Shown piece by piece: positions 1 through 8,743 of a DNA stretch of 64,000 nucleotides. The stretch's first letter is position 1. Every line of letters begins with the position of its first letter. This DNA is from CAZDET01 sp964504335. Lineage in GTDB: Bacteria > Bacteroidota > Bacteroidia > Chitinophagales > Saprospiraceae. The stretch is from assembly GCA_964504335.1 (NCBI GenBank), contig CAZDET010000014.1:21646-85645 (forward strand), in the 5' to 3' direction. Below the pieces are notes generated by a model. That model worked only from the letters and a program-made list of their open reading frames with translations. It made no database searches and was not told the origin of the DNA. The translations under genes were made by a program, and so were the position numbers.

Positions 1-405
1 ACGCTGCAAATAGGGCAGGAATGTGCGTTCCAGCAGTAGCCGATAGCCCCCCTGGTCATCGTGATCGTTGAGGAGCGGCATCGACTTCTGCCCCGAAGGA
101 CACGAATTGTTTTCAATGACCACCATCTGGCGCTTGGCACCGGCAGAAGTGACGTTCAGCAAGTCGGCCCCAGCCCAGAGGAAATACCGGCAGGTACTAT
201 TCAGAATATCCCGGAGACGATTGGCATTCACCGTGGGGTGGAGGTGGCAGTAGCGCGCCACGATGCGATCCTGCGACAGATTGAGGAAAAAATGGACCAT
301 CGGATGAATGGTGGCATTCAGCGCTTTGGGGTAGTAGTGCCTGTTTGCTTCGAATGAACCCGGAGGAACAACCTCAGCAACGGTCAAGGGCAGGGTGGTA
401 CTCAT
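1..405 (-). CDS. Unrecognised protein, N-terminal 135 residues (runs off window edge)
   Basis: The minus strand is open from an ATG at 405-403 to the window edge, giving 135 residues that begin MSTTLPLTVAEV. It is partial at the 3' end, which is why it has no stop. Readable features are a soluble, mixed alpha/beta-looking composition and a distinctive run IENNSCPSGQKSMP near residues 101-114. I do not recognise the family. The Asn/Cys/Gly-rich run could belong to an ATP-dependent ligase-like fold, but that is only a guess. No codon disruption is visible, and the plus-strand reading frames over the same bases look like shadows because their composition is poor. Confidence 0.65.
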   Translation of the reverse strand, partial: MSTTLPLTVAEVVPPGSFEANRHYYPKALNATIHPMVHFFLNLSQDRIVARYCHLHPTVNANRLRDILNSTCRYFLWAGADLLNVTSAGAKRQMVVIENNSCPSGQKSMPLLNDHDDQGGYRLLLERTFLPYLQR

Positions 406-603
406 GGGGACATGGATTGATTCAGTGATTGTCCGTCATCGATATGATTAGCAATATCCAACATTAATTCTGCAAAACGCGGCTCTATTTTTAGAGATCA
501 CCTCCGGGGGCTCGGGGGCAAATTTATTTTATACCGTCTATGGCGTAATATTTCCCAATTTTATACTAGTATTATTATCTGAATAGAAATAAAATACAGG
601 TAT
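406..603. other. Intergenic region between divergent genes
   Basis: About 200 bases separate the edge gene (minus) from the DksA-like gene (plus). The stretch becomes AT-rich from about 520 to 600, as expected for a promoter, but I find no exact TAnnTTTG -7 box on the plus strand. Confidence 0.4.
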
Positions 604-1215
604 ATGGACAAAAAGAGAAATATAAACCGATACTCTGATTCCGATTTACGGGCCTTTCGGGCGTTGATCGATCAAAAAATTGAGGCTACCCGGGGTCAGC
701 TTGAGCAACTCCAGTCTCAGCTCGATGAAATAAGTGCCTCCAACGCCGACGACCACGGCGGGGATTGGGTCGAAGACAGCAATCGCAACGCCGAAATGGA
801 ACTCCTTAACCAAATGACCAATCGCCAACGAAAGTATCTGCAGGATCTGCTGCAGGCCCTGCGTCGGATCGAGAATAAATCCTACGGCATCTGCAGCATC
901 ACCGGCGAACTGATTGACCGCCGCCGCCTGATGGCCGTACCAACGACCACCAAGAGCCTGGCCGCAAAATCGGCTCTCTACAAGCAGGCTACCAACAAGC
1001 GCGCTATTCGCCTGACCGATCAGCCGTACGTACAGAAAAAAACGTCCACCACGCCCAAGCGCCGCAAAATTATTAGTCGAATCGTCTCCAAAGCGAATTC
1101 TAACAAAGACGCAGTGCAACCGGAAAAAGAGATAGTGGACTTATCAATCGATGAAGATTTCCTGTCGGGAGATGCGATCGACTTCGGCGATTTAGTAATC
1201 GAAGAGGAAGACTAG
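604..1215 (+). CDS. DksA/TraR-family protein with degenerate zinc finger and long tail
   Basis: The 203-residue product starts with a helical coiled-coil region (about 10-92) followed by the DksA-type finger region YGICSITGELI (residues 94-104). DksA proteins bind RNA polymerase through its secondary channel and tune transcription together with ppGpp. Here the canonical four-Cys zinc site keeps only C97; the other ligand positions are T100, S118 and A121, so zinc binding by that site is unlikely. An unusual extension of about 75 residues follows, first Lys/Arg-rich and then acidic, ending EEED. A second paralogue lies at 41298-41675. The role as transcription factor is inferred from the family. 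Confidence 0.75.
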   Translation: MDKKRNINRYSDSDLRAFRALIDQKIEATRGQLEQLQSQLDEISASNADDHGGDWVEDSNRNAEMELLNQMTNRQRKYLQDLLQALRRIENKSYGICSITGELIDRRRLMAVPTTTKSLAAKSALYKQATNKRAIRLTDQPYVQKKTSTTPKRRKIISRIVSKANSNKDAVQPEKEIVDLSIDEDFLSGDAIDFGDLVIEEED

Positions 1216-1291
1216 GGCTAGCCAGGGAAAAACCGTATTTTACCCGGACTACCACTTTCGTATTTCGATACTAAAAAAGAATTCAACACAT

Positions 1292-2962
1292 ATGAACGAT
1301 CAGCGTCCTTGGCTGAAAAACTACCCAAGTGGTGTCCCTGCCAACATTGATGCAATGGCCCATACCTCCGTCATCGAAATGGTGGAGTCCTTTTTCGAAT
1401 CCTACAAGAACCTGCCGGCCTTTTCCTGTATGGGGAAGGAGCTTTCCTACGGCCAGATCGATCAGTACTCCAGGCAATTCGGAGCCTACCTGCACTCCCG
1501 GGGGTTGCAACCGGGCGATAAAATTGCGCTGATGATGCCCAATTTGCTGCAGTATCCGATTGCACTGTTCGGGGCACTGCGTGCCGGCTTAGTCGTGGTC
1601 AATACGAACCCGCTATACACCCCCCGGGAAATGCGGCACCAATTCACCGATTCCGGAGCGAAGGCCATTGTCATTGCCGAAAATTTTGCGGCCAACCTCG
1701 AGCAAGTACTTGGCGATACCAACATTAGCACCATCATCCTGACCAGCATCGGAGAGATGCTGAGTTTCCCTAAGAAGATGATCGTCAACTTTGTGGTGCG
1801 GAACGTGAAGAATATGGTGCCAAAGCACAATCTGGCGAATACCGTCACCTTTTCCGATGCGCTGCGGCAGGGAAAGAAATTTCAGTTGCCCCACTTCGAA
1901 TCCAGCCTCGACGACGTCATTGCGCTGCAATACACCGGTGGAACGACGGGGGTGTCGAAAGGAGCAATGTTGACCAACGGCAACCTGGTGGCCAACACGA
2001 TGCAAAACCGGGCCGTGATGATGCCATTTCTCAAAGATCGCGAGGAAATTGCCATCTGCCCCCTACCGCTCTACCACATTTTTGCGTTTACGGTGAATAT
2101 TCTGGTGATGATGAGTGCCGGAGCCCTCAACGTACTCATCACCAATGCACGCGACCTGGACTCCATCGTCAAGTCGATGCAGGACTATCGAATTACCGTT
2201 ATGACTGGGGTGAATACCCTTTTCAATGCCTTGTTGAACAACGAAAAATTCAAGAAACTCGACCTCAGTAGCCTACAGGTTTCCATTGCCGGGGGCATGG
2301 CCTTGCAGCGTTCCGTAGCCGAGCGTTGGGAACAAGTAACCGGATGCCCACTGTGTGAGGGCTACGGCATGACGGAAACCAGCCCCGTGGTTTCGGTGAA
2401 TCCGATCGATGGCTCCGGCCGAATAGGGACGATCGGGCTGCCTTTACCCTCTACCGACGTGCGCATCTACGACGACCAGCGCGGCGTACTGGGCTTCGAC
2501 GAAGTGGGAGAGCTGCAGGTAAAGGGGCCACAGGTGATGAAGGGCTACTTCAACCGCCCCGCCGAAACGGATCGCGTACTAAACGACGGTTGGATGTCTA
2601 CCGGCGATATGGCCAAACTTTTCGAAGACGGCTACCTGGAAATTGTTGACCGCAAAAAAGACATGATTCTCGTATCCGGCTTCAACGTATATCCAAACGA
2701 GGTCGAGGAGGTGATTGCCGCCCACCCGAAAGTGTTGGAAGTAGCGGCCATCGGCGTACCCCACGAGAAATCCGGTGAGGTCGTCAAGATCGTCGTCGTC
2801 AAAAAGGATAAATCGTTAAAAGAAAAAGAACTGCTCGAATACTGCCGCGAGAACCTCACGGGCTATAAAGTGCCCAAGGTCGTCGAATTCCGCCAGGAAC
2901 TGCCGAAGACCAACGTCGGGAAAATCCTGCGGCGCGAGCTGCGCGAAGCGGCGAGTGAGTAG
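1292..2962 (+). CDS. fadD: Long-chain-fatty-acid--CoA ligase
   Basis: This 556-residue protein belongs to the ANL adenylating superfamily. The AMP-binding signature YTGGTTGVSKGAML starts near residue 214, the YGMTET motif lies near 358, STGDMA near 436, and the C-terminal Lys-bearing segment NVGKILRRELRE closes the protein, all in the order and spacing of bacterial FadD. It activates free fatty acids to acyl-CoA via an acyl-adenylate at the cytoplasmic face of the membrane, for beta-oxidation or lipid recycling. It follows the DksA-like gene by 76 bases with no obvious terminator between. Start at ATG 1292 gives the usual FadD N-terminus. Confidence 0.93.
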   Translation: MNDQRPWLKNYPSGVPANIDAMAHTSVIEMVESFFESYKNLPAFSCMGKELSYGQIDQYSRQFGAYLHSRGLQPGDKIALMMPNLLQYPIALFGALRAGLVVVNTNPLYTPREMRHQFTDSGAKAIVIAENFAANLEQVLGDTNISTIILTSIGEMLSFPKKMIVNFVVRNVKNMVPKHNLANTVTFSDALRQGKKFQLPHFESSLDDVIALQYTGGTTGVSKGAMLTNGNLVANTMQNRAVMMPFLKDREEIAICPLPLYHIFAFTVNILVMMSAGALNVLITNARDLDSIVKSMQDYRITVMTGVNTLFNALLNNEKFKKLDLSSLQVSIAGGMALQRSVAERWEQVTGCPLCEGYGMTETSPVVSVNPIDGSGRIGTIGLPLPSTDVRIYDDQRGVLGFDEVGELQVKGPQVMKGYFNRPAETDRVLNDGWMSTGDMAKLFEDGYLEIVDRKKDMILVSGFNVYPNEVEEVIAAHPKVLEVAAIGVPHEKSGEVVKIVVVKKDKSLKEKELLEYCRENLTGYKVPKVVEFRQELPKTNVGKILRRELREAASE

Positions 2963-2965
2963 GCT

Positions 2966-3089
2966 GGTAGACCTTTAGATATTTAGGCCTTTCGGGGATA
3001 GACTTTTGTCGCTTGAGATCGTTACAATGGAGACGGTAGCTGCCCAAAGGTCTAACGATCCGAGGGTCTAACGATCTAAAGGTCTAATC
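2966..3089. repeat. Cluster of short direct and inverted repeats between fadD and the next gene
   Basis: Thirteen-base arms TAGACCTTTAGAT (2968-2980) and ATCTAAAGGTCTA (3074-3086) are perfect inverted copies. Between and over the second arm, GGTCTAA recurs three times (within 3046-3060, 3064-3076 and 3078-3089), and GATCGTTA (3017-3024) is the inverse of TAACGATC at 3053-3060 and 3069-3076. The long arm could form a stem in the transcript. Confidence 0.7.
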
Positions 3090-3096
3090 AGAGCTC

Positions 3097-4833
3097 ATGA
3101 ACAACTATCCCATCCTGCTTTTTCCCTTGCTGTTGCTGGGCCTTTCGCTGCACGCCCAGGTAGAGGCTCCCGATTTCATCTGTGTCCGAACCGATACGCT
3201 CGTCTGGGAGCCTGTCGTTCCGGATTGCGGGCCCATTCTGGGGTACAATATCTTTTTCTCGGAAACGGAAGCCGGACCTTACCAATTACTGACCACCATT
3301 GACGACCCTACGGTTACGGAGTTTTTTCATGTGGAGGCACAAAGCCGTACCTTCTTCTATTACCTCACTACCGAAACGGCTTGTGCAGCCGCACCCCTCA
3401 GCTCCGATACCCTCGACAACCGAATACCTTTGCCGGGGCCGGTTAGCTTCGTATCGATAACGGACGACGGGGTGGTCGTGCAATGGAGGGACAGTCCGTC
3501 GCCGGAGGTAATCGGATACGTAGTGCAACGCACCATCCCTCAGGTAGGAACGGTTATTCTGGATACCGTCTTCAATACCAACACCTTCCTCGATACCAGT
3601 GCGGACCCGGAGGAAAGGCGGCTGGAGTATTTCGTGGTCGCCATCGATGCCTGCGGAAACAACAGCCTGGTTCCGATTGCCCACCAGACTATGCTGATCA
3701 GTACGACCAGTCCGGATACCTGTGATGCGGGCATTCAGGTGAGTTGGTCGGGCTATATGCCAATGGAAGTGGTGAGCGATTACGTGGTATTTGCATCGGT
3801 AGATGGAGGAGCTTTCAACGAGGTAGGAACGGTGGATCGAGAGTCGACCACCTTTCGGTATACGGGCGGGAACAGCGGCGAAACCCTCTGCTTTCGCGTG
3901 GCAGCCCGCACTACAGACGGGGACTTGGCCTTCTCCGGTACCAGTTGCCAGACCATCAACGTACCCCAGCCACTGCGCGATGTGACGGCTCTATCCGCTA
4001 GTGTAACGGCTGATAATAATGTGTCGTTTTCCTGGCAGTGGGACCCCGCAGCACGGATTGCTGAGGCAAGCCTAGAACGCTTCCCGGTAGGAGATCCCGG
4101 CCAGACGGTCAGCCAGCCGATTCCTTTGAGCCAGCCTCTAACGATACTGAATACCTTCCTGGATACAACGGCGCTGCCGGGGGCAACCGATTATACCTAC
4201 CGCCTGCGTGTGACGGACGTTTGCGGAGCGGAAGTAGTTGCAAATACGACTTCTACCATTCTGGTTTCTGCTATCTCGACGCAGGATGGGGGCAATCAGA
4301 TCACCTGGACCTCCTTGCAAAATGAATCGATCAGTGGGCCGGTTCGATACGACATTTACCGGATTACACCCACCGGAGAATCGTTGCTCAATTCCGCCAC
4401 CGAACCGACGCGATCCCTCACCGACCGCCCCGACCCGGAGGAAAGTCCACTGGTCTGCTACCGGGTTGAAGCGTTCTACGAGGTGTTGCTCCCATCCGGG
4501 GCGGTGAGTGCTCAGGTATCCGTTTCGAATACTGTCTGTATTCAGCCTGAATCAACAATTTACGTACCCAATGTCTTTTCGCCGGTTGCAACCCGGGAGG
4601 CGAATCGCACGTTTCGGCCGTTTGTGGAGCGGGAGCTCCCCATGGAATACGAACTCCAAATTTTCGACCGCTGGGGGAATCCCATGTTTATTACGAATGA
4701 CCCCGGCGAAGGCTGGGACGGCATAACCCGAGGAGAGCCCGCTGCTACAGGTGTCTACTTTTATTTCTTTCGCTTTACCCGCGCCGATGGCACCGTGGTC
4801 TTTGACGAGGGAACAGTCACGTTGATTAGGTAG
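3097..4833 (+). CDS. Secreted fibronectin-III-like protein with type IX (CHU_C/type B) C-terminal sorting domain
   Basis: The 578-residue product opens with a signal peptide (NYPILLFPLLLLGLSLHAQ), continues with roughly four repeated beta-rich modules that look like fibronectin type III domains, and ends from about residue 487 with the gliding-motility C-terminal domain: YVPNVFSP, FDRWGNPMF, WDG and ATGVYFYFFRF are its hallmarks. In Bacteroidota this terminal domain targets a protein through the type IX secretion system to the cell surface or outside. Function beyond adhesion or binding cannot be read. It stands alone, with a repeat cluster just upstream and a short GAGGTG repeat right after its stop. 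Confidence 0.9.
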   Translation: MNNYPILLFPLLLLGLSLHAQVEAPDFICVRTDTLVWEPVVPDCGPILGYNIFFSETEAGPYQLLTTIDDPTVTEFFHVEAQSRTFFYYLTTETACAAAPLSSDTLDNRIPLPGPVSFVSITDDGVVVQWRDSPSPEVIGYVVQRTIPQVGTVILDTVFNTNTFLDTSADPEERRLEYFVVAIDACGNNSLVPIAHQTMLISTTSPDTCDAGIQVSWSGYMPMEVVSDYVVFASVDGGAFNEVGTVDRESTTFRYTGGNSGETLCFRVAARTTDGDLAFSGTSCQTINVPQPLRDVTALSASVTADNNVSFSWQWDPAARIAEASLERFPVGDPGQTVSQPIPLSQPLTILNTFLDTTALPGATDYTYRLRVTDVCGAEVVANTTSTILVSAISTQDGGNQITWTSLQNESISGPVRYDIYRITPTGESLLNSATEPTRSLTDRPDPEESPLVCYRVEAFYEVLLPSGAVSAQVSVSNTVCIQPESTIYVPNVFSPVATREANRTFRPFVERELPMEYELQIFDRWGNPMFITNDPGEGWDGITRGEPAATGVYFYFFRFTRADGTVVFDEGTVTLIR

Positions 4834-4856
4834 CGAGGTGGTGAGGTGGCGAGGTG
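4833..4856. repeat. GAGGTG short tandem repeat after a stop codon
   Basis: Three GAGGTG copies at 4835-4840, 4843-4848 and 4851-4856 at 8-base period. The 13-mer GCGAGGTGGTGAG (4833-4845) recurs at 38493-38505, also directly after a stop codon. Confidence 0.65.
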
Positions 4857-4898
4857 AAAAATCCTTAACCTACACTTCTACGTTAACCTCAATTTCCC

Positions 4899-4906
4899 TA
4901 TATTTG
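4899..4906 (+). promoter_or_regulatory. Candidate -7 box upstream of tRNA-Cys
   Basis: TATATTTG fits the Bacteroidota consensus TAnnTTTG and lies 69 bases upstream of the tRNA. No good -33 TTG is found at 17-23 bases. The implied leader contains inverted heptamers AGTGAGC (4919-4925) and GCTCACT (4960-4966). Confidence 0.45.
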
Positions 4907-4974
4907 CGTTCCGATTGAAGTGAGCGGGAATTATCGGTGAATTGGCATTGTTAATAAGGGCTCACTAAATAAAT

Positions 4975-5045
4975 GGTCGCGTGGCCGAGTGGTTAGGCAG
5001 AGGTCTGCAAAACCTCGTACAGCGGTTCAAATCCGCTCGCGACCT
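4975..5045 (+). tRNA. tRNA-Cys (anticodon GCA)
   Basis: A 71-base cloverleaf can be folded by eye: acceptor GGTCGCG (4975-4981) pairs with CGCGACC (5038-5044), the D arm has GCC/GGC, the anticodon stem GAGGT/ACCTC holds the loop CTGCAAA with anticodon GCA, and the T arm AGCGG-TTCAAAT-CCGCT is complete. Discriminator base 73 is T, as usual for tRNA-Cys. CCA is not encoded. Confidence 0.96.
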
Positions 5046-5053
5046 CCCGATTC

Positions 5054-5088
5054 AAAGACCTGATGCACGATGCGTTGGGTCTTTTTTT
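5054..5088 (+). terminator. Rho-independent-type terminator after tRNA-Cys
   Basis: Arms AAAGACC (5054-5060) and GGTCTTT (5078-5084) flank a 17-base loop and run into a T tract (5082-5088), nine bases after the tRNA 3' end. Confidence 0.7.
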
Positions 5089-5125
5089 ATCTCACTTTCT
5101 CATCATCTCCCCACCTAATACGAGC

Positions 5126-5165
5126 GAAGCCCGATCAGTTTCCTGATCGAGCTTCTTGTTTTTTA
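5126..5165 (+). terminator. Second hairpin terminator downstream of tRNA-Cys
   Basis: GAAGC-CGATCAG pairs with CTGATCG-GCTTC around the loop TTTC (with one mismatched position in each arm), followed by TTGTTTTTT on the plus strand. It may also separate the convergent minus gene ending at 5194. Confidence 0.7.
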
Positions 5166-5193
5166 CCTGGGGAAGAGTGATTGTGAACGCTTC

Positions 5194-5430
5194 CTAGGCT
5201 TGCTGTTCGAAGGCCCTAGTACGGCTGTGATTCAGAATGTAAGTAAGGGTGCGCTGAGGAGCATTAAAAAGAACGCGGGGCAATTGGCGCTTGGCGCGTT
5301 GGAAGTCCGCGACTTCCGAATTGAACACGGGATCGCGGTGCCGTGCCTCCTCAATCGCGAGCGTTTTACTTACAGACGTCTCGCTGTACAAATAGGCGAT
5401 CAAATCTTCGGGTGTAAAGTTTTGCGTCAT
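5194..5430 (-). CDS. Small conserved protein, anti-sigma-N-terminus-like
   Basis: Taking the internal ATG at 5430, the product is 78 residues beginning MTQNFTPEDLIAYLYSETS; the longer ATG at 5478 would add 16 residues of poorer character. The first 40 residues resemble the N-terminal helices seen in short Bacteroidota proteins and in anti-sigma factors (LIAYLYxE), but there is no zinc-binding HxxxCxxC and no membrane segment. It ends in a basic tail (ILNHSRTRAFEQQA). The function is unknown. It is isolated, facing the terminator hairpin at 5126-5165. Confidence 0.6.
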   Translation of the reverse strand: MTQNFTPEDLIAYLYSETSVSKTLAIEEARHRDPVFNSEVADFQRAKRQLPRVLFNAPQRTLTYILNHSRTRAFEQQA

Positions 5431-5545
5431 AGACTCGATTTTGATGATATAGACATTTCCACGCTCATTCAGAATCAAGAATTTAACCGCTCAATACTAC
5501 CAGTTATTGCACCTTACAGGTTGACTTTAACAGTTTGGGGCCTAA

Positions 5546-5983
5546 TTACTTGGATTTTTCAAGGCGCTGCCAGGTAACGGTTCTGGAGATGCCTGTCCAG
5601 TGGGTGCCGCGCACTTCGAGTTGATCGGTGGTGCCTGCACGCAGCCGGAGCCGTACCCGATAGGAGTTGCCGTTTCGGACATCCAGAATGCGGCCGCCCG
5701 TCCAGCCGTTTTCGCTGGGTGCCAGGCCATCGATGATTTGCATGCCCATGATTGGCTGGCCGTATTTCTTGCCGGCGCATTCCATACAGCGGGCATCGGA
5801 TGGGCCGGTGATGATTCTGGATATTTTGCCGTACAGGCGGCCATTTTGCAGATAGAGAGTCACCTGACTGTTTGGCTCCCCGGATCGTTCATCAAACGAT
5901 TGCCAAATACCAGTAATTTCTTCCTGGGCTGAGGCCAGCAAACTGCAGCACAGAAAGCCGATCAGCAACAATAATCGATTCAT
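5546..5983 (-). CDS. Exported DUF2147-family protein
   Basis: The 145-residue product has a clear signal peptide (MNRLLLLIGFLCCSLLASAQ) followed by a compact beta-rich domain with ITGIWQSFDE, GRLYGKISRI, CMECAGKKYGQPIMGMQII and GGRILDVRNGNSYRVRL, the pattern I know from DUF2147 periplasmic proteins. The two cysteines in CMEC could bind metal or form a disulfide; this is inference. Biochemical function is not established for the family. Its start is preceded by GGTTGGTAGACCGATAGAT, which resembles part of the repeat at 2968. Confidence 0.8.
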   Translation of the reverse strand: MNRLLLLIGFLCCSLLASAQEEITGIWQSFDERSGEPNSQVTLYLQNGRLYGKISRIITGPSDARCMECAGKKYGQPIMGMQIIDGLAPSENGWTGGRILDVRNGNSYRVRLRLRAGTTDQLEVRGTHWTGISRTVTWQRLEKSK

Positions 5984-6007
5984 AGGTTGGTAGACCGATA
6001 GATTTGA

Positions 6008-7309
6008 TTAATTCAAAACGCGCGCATTCATCATCTCTTCGATGGCATCTGCCTCGATTGGGATATTTGCGCACAGGTTCACCGGGCCGTCGTCCGTCAC
6101 GAGTACATCGTTTTCCAGGCGGATGCCCAGCCCTTCTTCCGGCAGATAGATGCCCGGTTCACAAGTGAGAACCATTCCGGCCTGAAGTGGTTCGTAGGGA
6201 TTGCTCAGGTCGTGTACGTCGAGCCCGAGATGGTGGCTGGTGCCGTGCATGAAGTAGCGTTTGTAAGCCGGATACTCCTTTGATTGCTGGCGAATGTCGT
6301 TCCGATCCAGCAACCCCAGGTCGATCAACTCGCTCTCCATTGCCTTTCCCACCTGTTGCTGGTGTTCGTCCAGCGTCGTGCCGGGGGTCAGGGTTTCCAT
6401 GGCTACCTTTAGTACGCGGAGCACGGCGTCGTACAACGCTCGTTGGCGCGGGGAGAACTGCCCCGAAACGGGGATAGTACGGCTGATATCGCAAGCGTAG
6501 TTGGCGTATTCGGCTCCGAAATCGAGCAGCACCAACTCGCCGTCCTGGCAGCGCCGGTCGTTTCGCTGATAGTGGAGTATGGTCGCATTCTTGCCCGAGG
6601 CGATGATGGGCGGATACGCGTGCCCATTGGCGCGATGCCGAAGAATCTCGTAGGTCAACTCGGCTTCCATTTCGTACTCCATAATACCGGGCTCAACGAG
6701 GGGGAGCAGCCGCCGAAACGCGAGGTTGGAAATGCGGATAGCCTCCTGAATTAATTCGATTTCCGGCTGCGATTTGATCATCATCAGCTTCTTGAGCAGG
6801 GGGCCGGCGCGGTGGTATTTGTGAGCCGGGTAGGTGCGCTGCAGTACTCTTGTCTCCCGTTCCTGCCGGAGGTTCAGGTCGGTTTGCAGGAATACACTTT
6901 CGTTAAGATTAACGTAGACGCGTTTTGCCAGCAACAGAAGTTCTCGGAGGATCGGCCCCATTTCCTCGAGGTAAAAAACCTTTTCGATCCCGGAAATCTG
7001 GCGTGCTTCTTCCTTCGAAAGCGAGTCGCCTTCCCAGCGAAGGAACTGGTCGTTGGGCTTCCGGATAAAGGCCACCTCTTCGAAGCCCTCTTTTACGCAA
7101 TCCGGAAAGAGGACGATAATCGTTTCCGGTTGGTCAAGCCCGGATAAGTAGAACAGCCCACTGTTTTGGCGAAATATATAGTAGGTATCTCCACTCCGCG
7201 GCATCAGGTCGTTCGAATAGAAGATACCGATGCTGTCGGAAGACATTTTTTGGGCAAACCGGCGGCGATTGTATTTGAAAAGGTCGGCCCCAATTGGAAG
7301 ATATTTCAT
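6008..7309 (-). CDS. pepP: Xaa-Pro aminopeptidase (aminopeptidase P family, M24B)
   Basis: The 433-residue protein has the aminopeptidase P two-domain layout: a creatinase-like N-terminal domain and a pita-bread catalytic domain. All five dinuclear metal ligands are visible in order: D in LLDFGAEY, D in CDISRTIPV, H in HGTSHHLGLDVHD, E in TCEPGIYLPEEG and E in IRLENDVLV. It removes N-terminal residues preceding proline in the cytoplasm during peptide turnover. The start at 7309 (MKYLPIGADLFKYNRRRF) matches the conserved N-terminus of the family. It is followed by the DUF2147 gene after 24 bases. Confidence 0.93.
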   Translation of the reverse strand: MKYLPIGADLFKYNRRRFAQKMSSDSIGIFYSNDLMPRSGDTYYIFRQNSGLFYLSGLDQPETIIVLFPDCVKEGFEEVAFIRKPNDQFLRWEGDSLSKEEARQISGIEKVFYLEEMGPILRELLLLAKRVYVNLNESVFLQTDLNLRQERETRVLQRTYPAHKYHRAGPLLKKLMMIKSQPEIELIQEAIRISNLAFRRLLPLVEPGIMEYEMEAELTYEILRHRANGHAYPPIIASGKNATILHYQRNDRRCQDGELVLLDFGAEYANYACDISRTIPVSGQFSPRQRALYDAVLRVLKVAMETLTPGTTLDEHQQQVGKAMESELIDLGLLDRNDIRQQSKEYPAYKRYFMHGTSHHLGLDVHDLSNPYEPLQAGMVLTCEPGIYLPEEGLGIRLENDVLVTDDGPVNLCANIPIEADAIEEMMNARVLN

Positions 7310-7518
7310 GATTGTGCTACTTCAGTTGTGTTTTTGAGTCGAAAGGATTAGCCCGAATAAATGGGTTGGCCGCAGGATAAAAATCAAACAGCGGCTGGAA
7401 GGCCGCCGGTGGCTAAATCAGGGAGTAGTTAGGATAATCAGGCCTTTAATCTACTTCAAAAACTGCGTTGAGGCCTATTTCTAAATTGGTAAATATATGT
7501 TAAACAAAAGCCCGGGCA
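7310..7518. other. Intergenic region, nothing identified
   Basis: About 210 bases between the ends of two minus-strand genes. It contains a small GC-rich inverted segment (about 7384-7412) but no promoter matching the -7 consensus and no open reading frame worth calling. Confidence 0.4.
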
Positions 7519-8718
7519 TCAGCCTACCGGCTCGAAAAAGCCGATGCTGCCGCCCACCCAGGTTTTTCCTTTGTTGTGTCGGACACCTACCATGATGCCT
7601 TTGCTGAGTCGGATCAGATTGTTGACTAGTATCGGCCGGTCGGCGGTTTCGGGCCAGATAAACATCAGTCGAATTTCACACTTGGCCTTTCCGTCCGGCG
7701 TTTCGATGACCGGGGCGTACTCCACTTTGCGCTGTAGAATGTAATTCTTCGGATTGTCGAGCGTATCCAGATCCTTGGCCTCGACGTCCAGAATCACTCC
7801 GGTACCGGCAAAGGAATAAAGCGGTTTGAGGACGTATTCGGAAAGAGGATCGGGCCATTCGGTCAGATCGCCCACGTACAGGGATTTAGGCACATAAGGG
7901 CTATCGAAAAGTGGGAGCGTATGCTTGCTGATCCGGAAAAACCAGTTGGGATGTCCGGCCCACTCCACCTCTACCGATTCGGTCATATTAAACTGCCGCT
8001 GCAGGTCGTCTCGTCGGCTGAGTTCATCAAAAATGACCCGGTTGTAGATGCGGTAGATCGGGATTAATCGACCTCCCTGTCGGTAAAATAATCGATTGCC
8101 ATCCCGAATGATTTTGCTGATGCATCTGGTTGGTATCTTCAGTTCGGAAGTGGTAGCGAGAAAATCGACCTGGGTATTCTGCCGGTCGGGTTCGATGTCC
8201 ATGAGGACGACATTCTCCGGCGCGTGCTCTCCCAGAATATGTGCCTGTAGCAGTGCCTGATAACTATCGCGATCGAGGCCGCTGAAGTAAGCTTTGAATT
8301 CTTTGGGGATAGTGTAGAATTTCCGGTAGGTTTTTTCGAGCAGAGCCTGGTAGAAATACAGCGACGGGAAGCCTTGTATCTCAACGAGTTGAGGGAAAGG
8401 ATGCCCTTGCTCATCCCGCACGATCCCGAAGTCGAACTGTAAAAAAAGGGGATGTTCGGTTTCTCCGGGAACGATTTGATCATTGGGAATGGCAGATGCG
8501 GATTGTTCCTTGAAAACGGGGGCAGTGATGACATCGATGATATCCTCGGAGGCTTGGAGCAGATGTCGGTGCAGGGAAGCGGGTACGAACACAGGCGTTT
8601 CACCGATGGGAAACGGCGGGCGGTGCCGATAATGTTGGGCAATCGAATCGAGGAAAGCGGCGTATTTTTTTTCGGAAAATTCCTCCTCGTTGAATCGTTT
8701 CCGGAATGTTGGGATCAT
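7519..8718 (-). CDS. ATP-grasp-like ligase, cluster gene 3
   Basis: Start is placed at ATG 8718 (MIPTFRKRFNEEEF), 25 bases after the amidotransferase; the upstream extension to 8886 would run into that gene. The 399-residue product ends in a recognisable ATP-grasp half: EYVLKPLYSFAGTG with Lys298 as likely ATP-phosphate ligand, the hinge-like YILQRKVEY, CEIRLMFIW, and NNLIRLSKGIMVGVRHNKG. The N-terminal half (QLVEIQGFPSLYFYQ) is not a family I can name. By family the enzyme should join a carboxylate to an amine or thiol through an acyl-phosphate. Substrate is unknown; the neighbours at 8744 and 9742 suggest a shared pathway. Confidence 0.72.
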   Translation of the reverse strand: MIPTFRKRFNEEEFSEKKYAAFLDSIAQHYRHRPPFPIGETPVFVPASLHRHLLQASEDIIDVITAPVFKEQSASAIPNDQIVPGETEHPLFLQFDFGIVRDEQGHPFPQLVEIQGFPSLYFYQALLEKTYRKFYTIPKEFKAYFSGLDRDSYQALLQAHILGEHAPENVVLMDIEPDRQNTQVDFLATTSELKIPTRCISKIIRDGNRLFYRQGGRLIPIYRIYNRVIFDELSRRDDLQRQFNMTESVEVEWAGHPNWFFRISKHTLPLFDSPYVPKSLYVGDLTEWPDPLSEYVLKPLYSFAGTGVILDVEAKDLDTLDNPKNYILQRKVEYAPVIETPDGKAKCEIRLMFIWPETADRPILVNNLIRLSKGIMVGVRHNKGKTWVGGSIGFFEPVG

Positions 8719-8743
8719 GGGTGGATATTTGAATAGATAGTAC

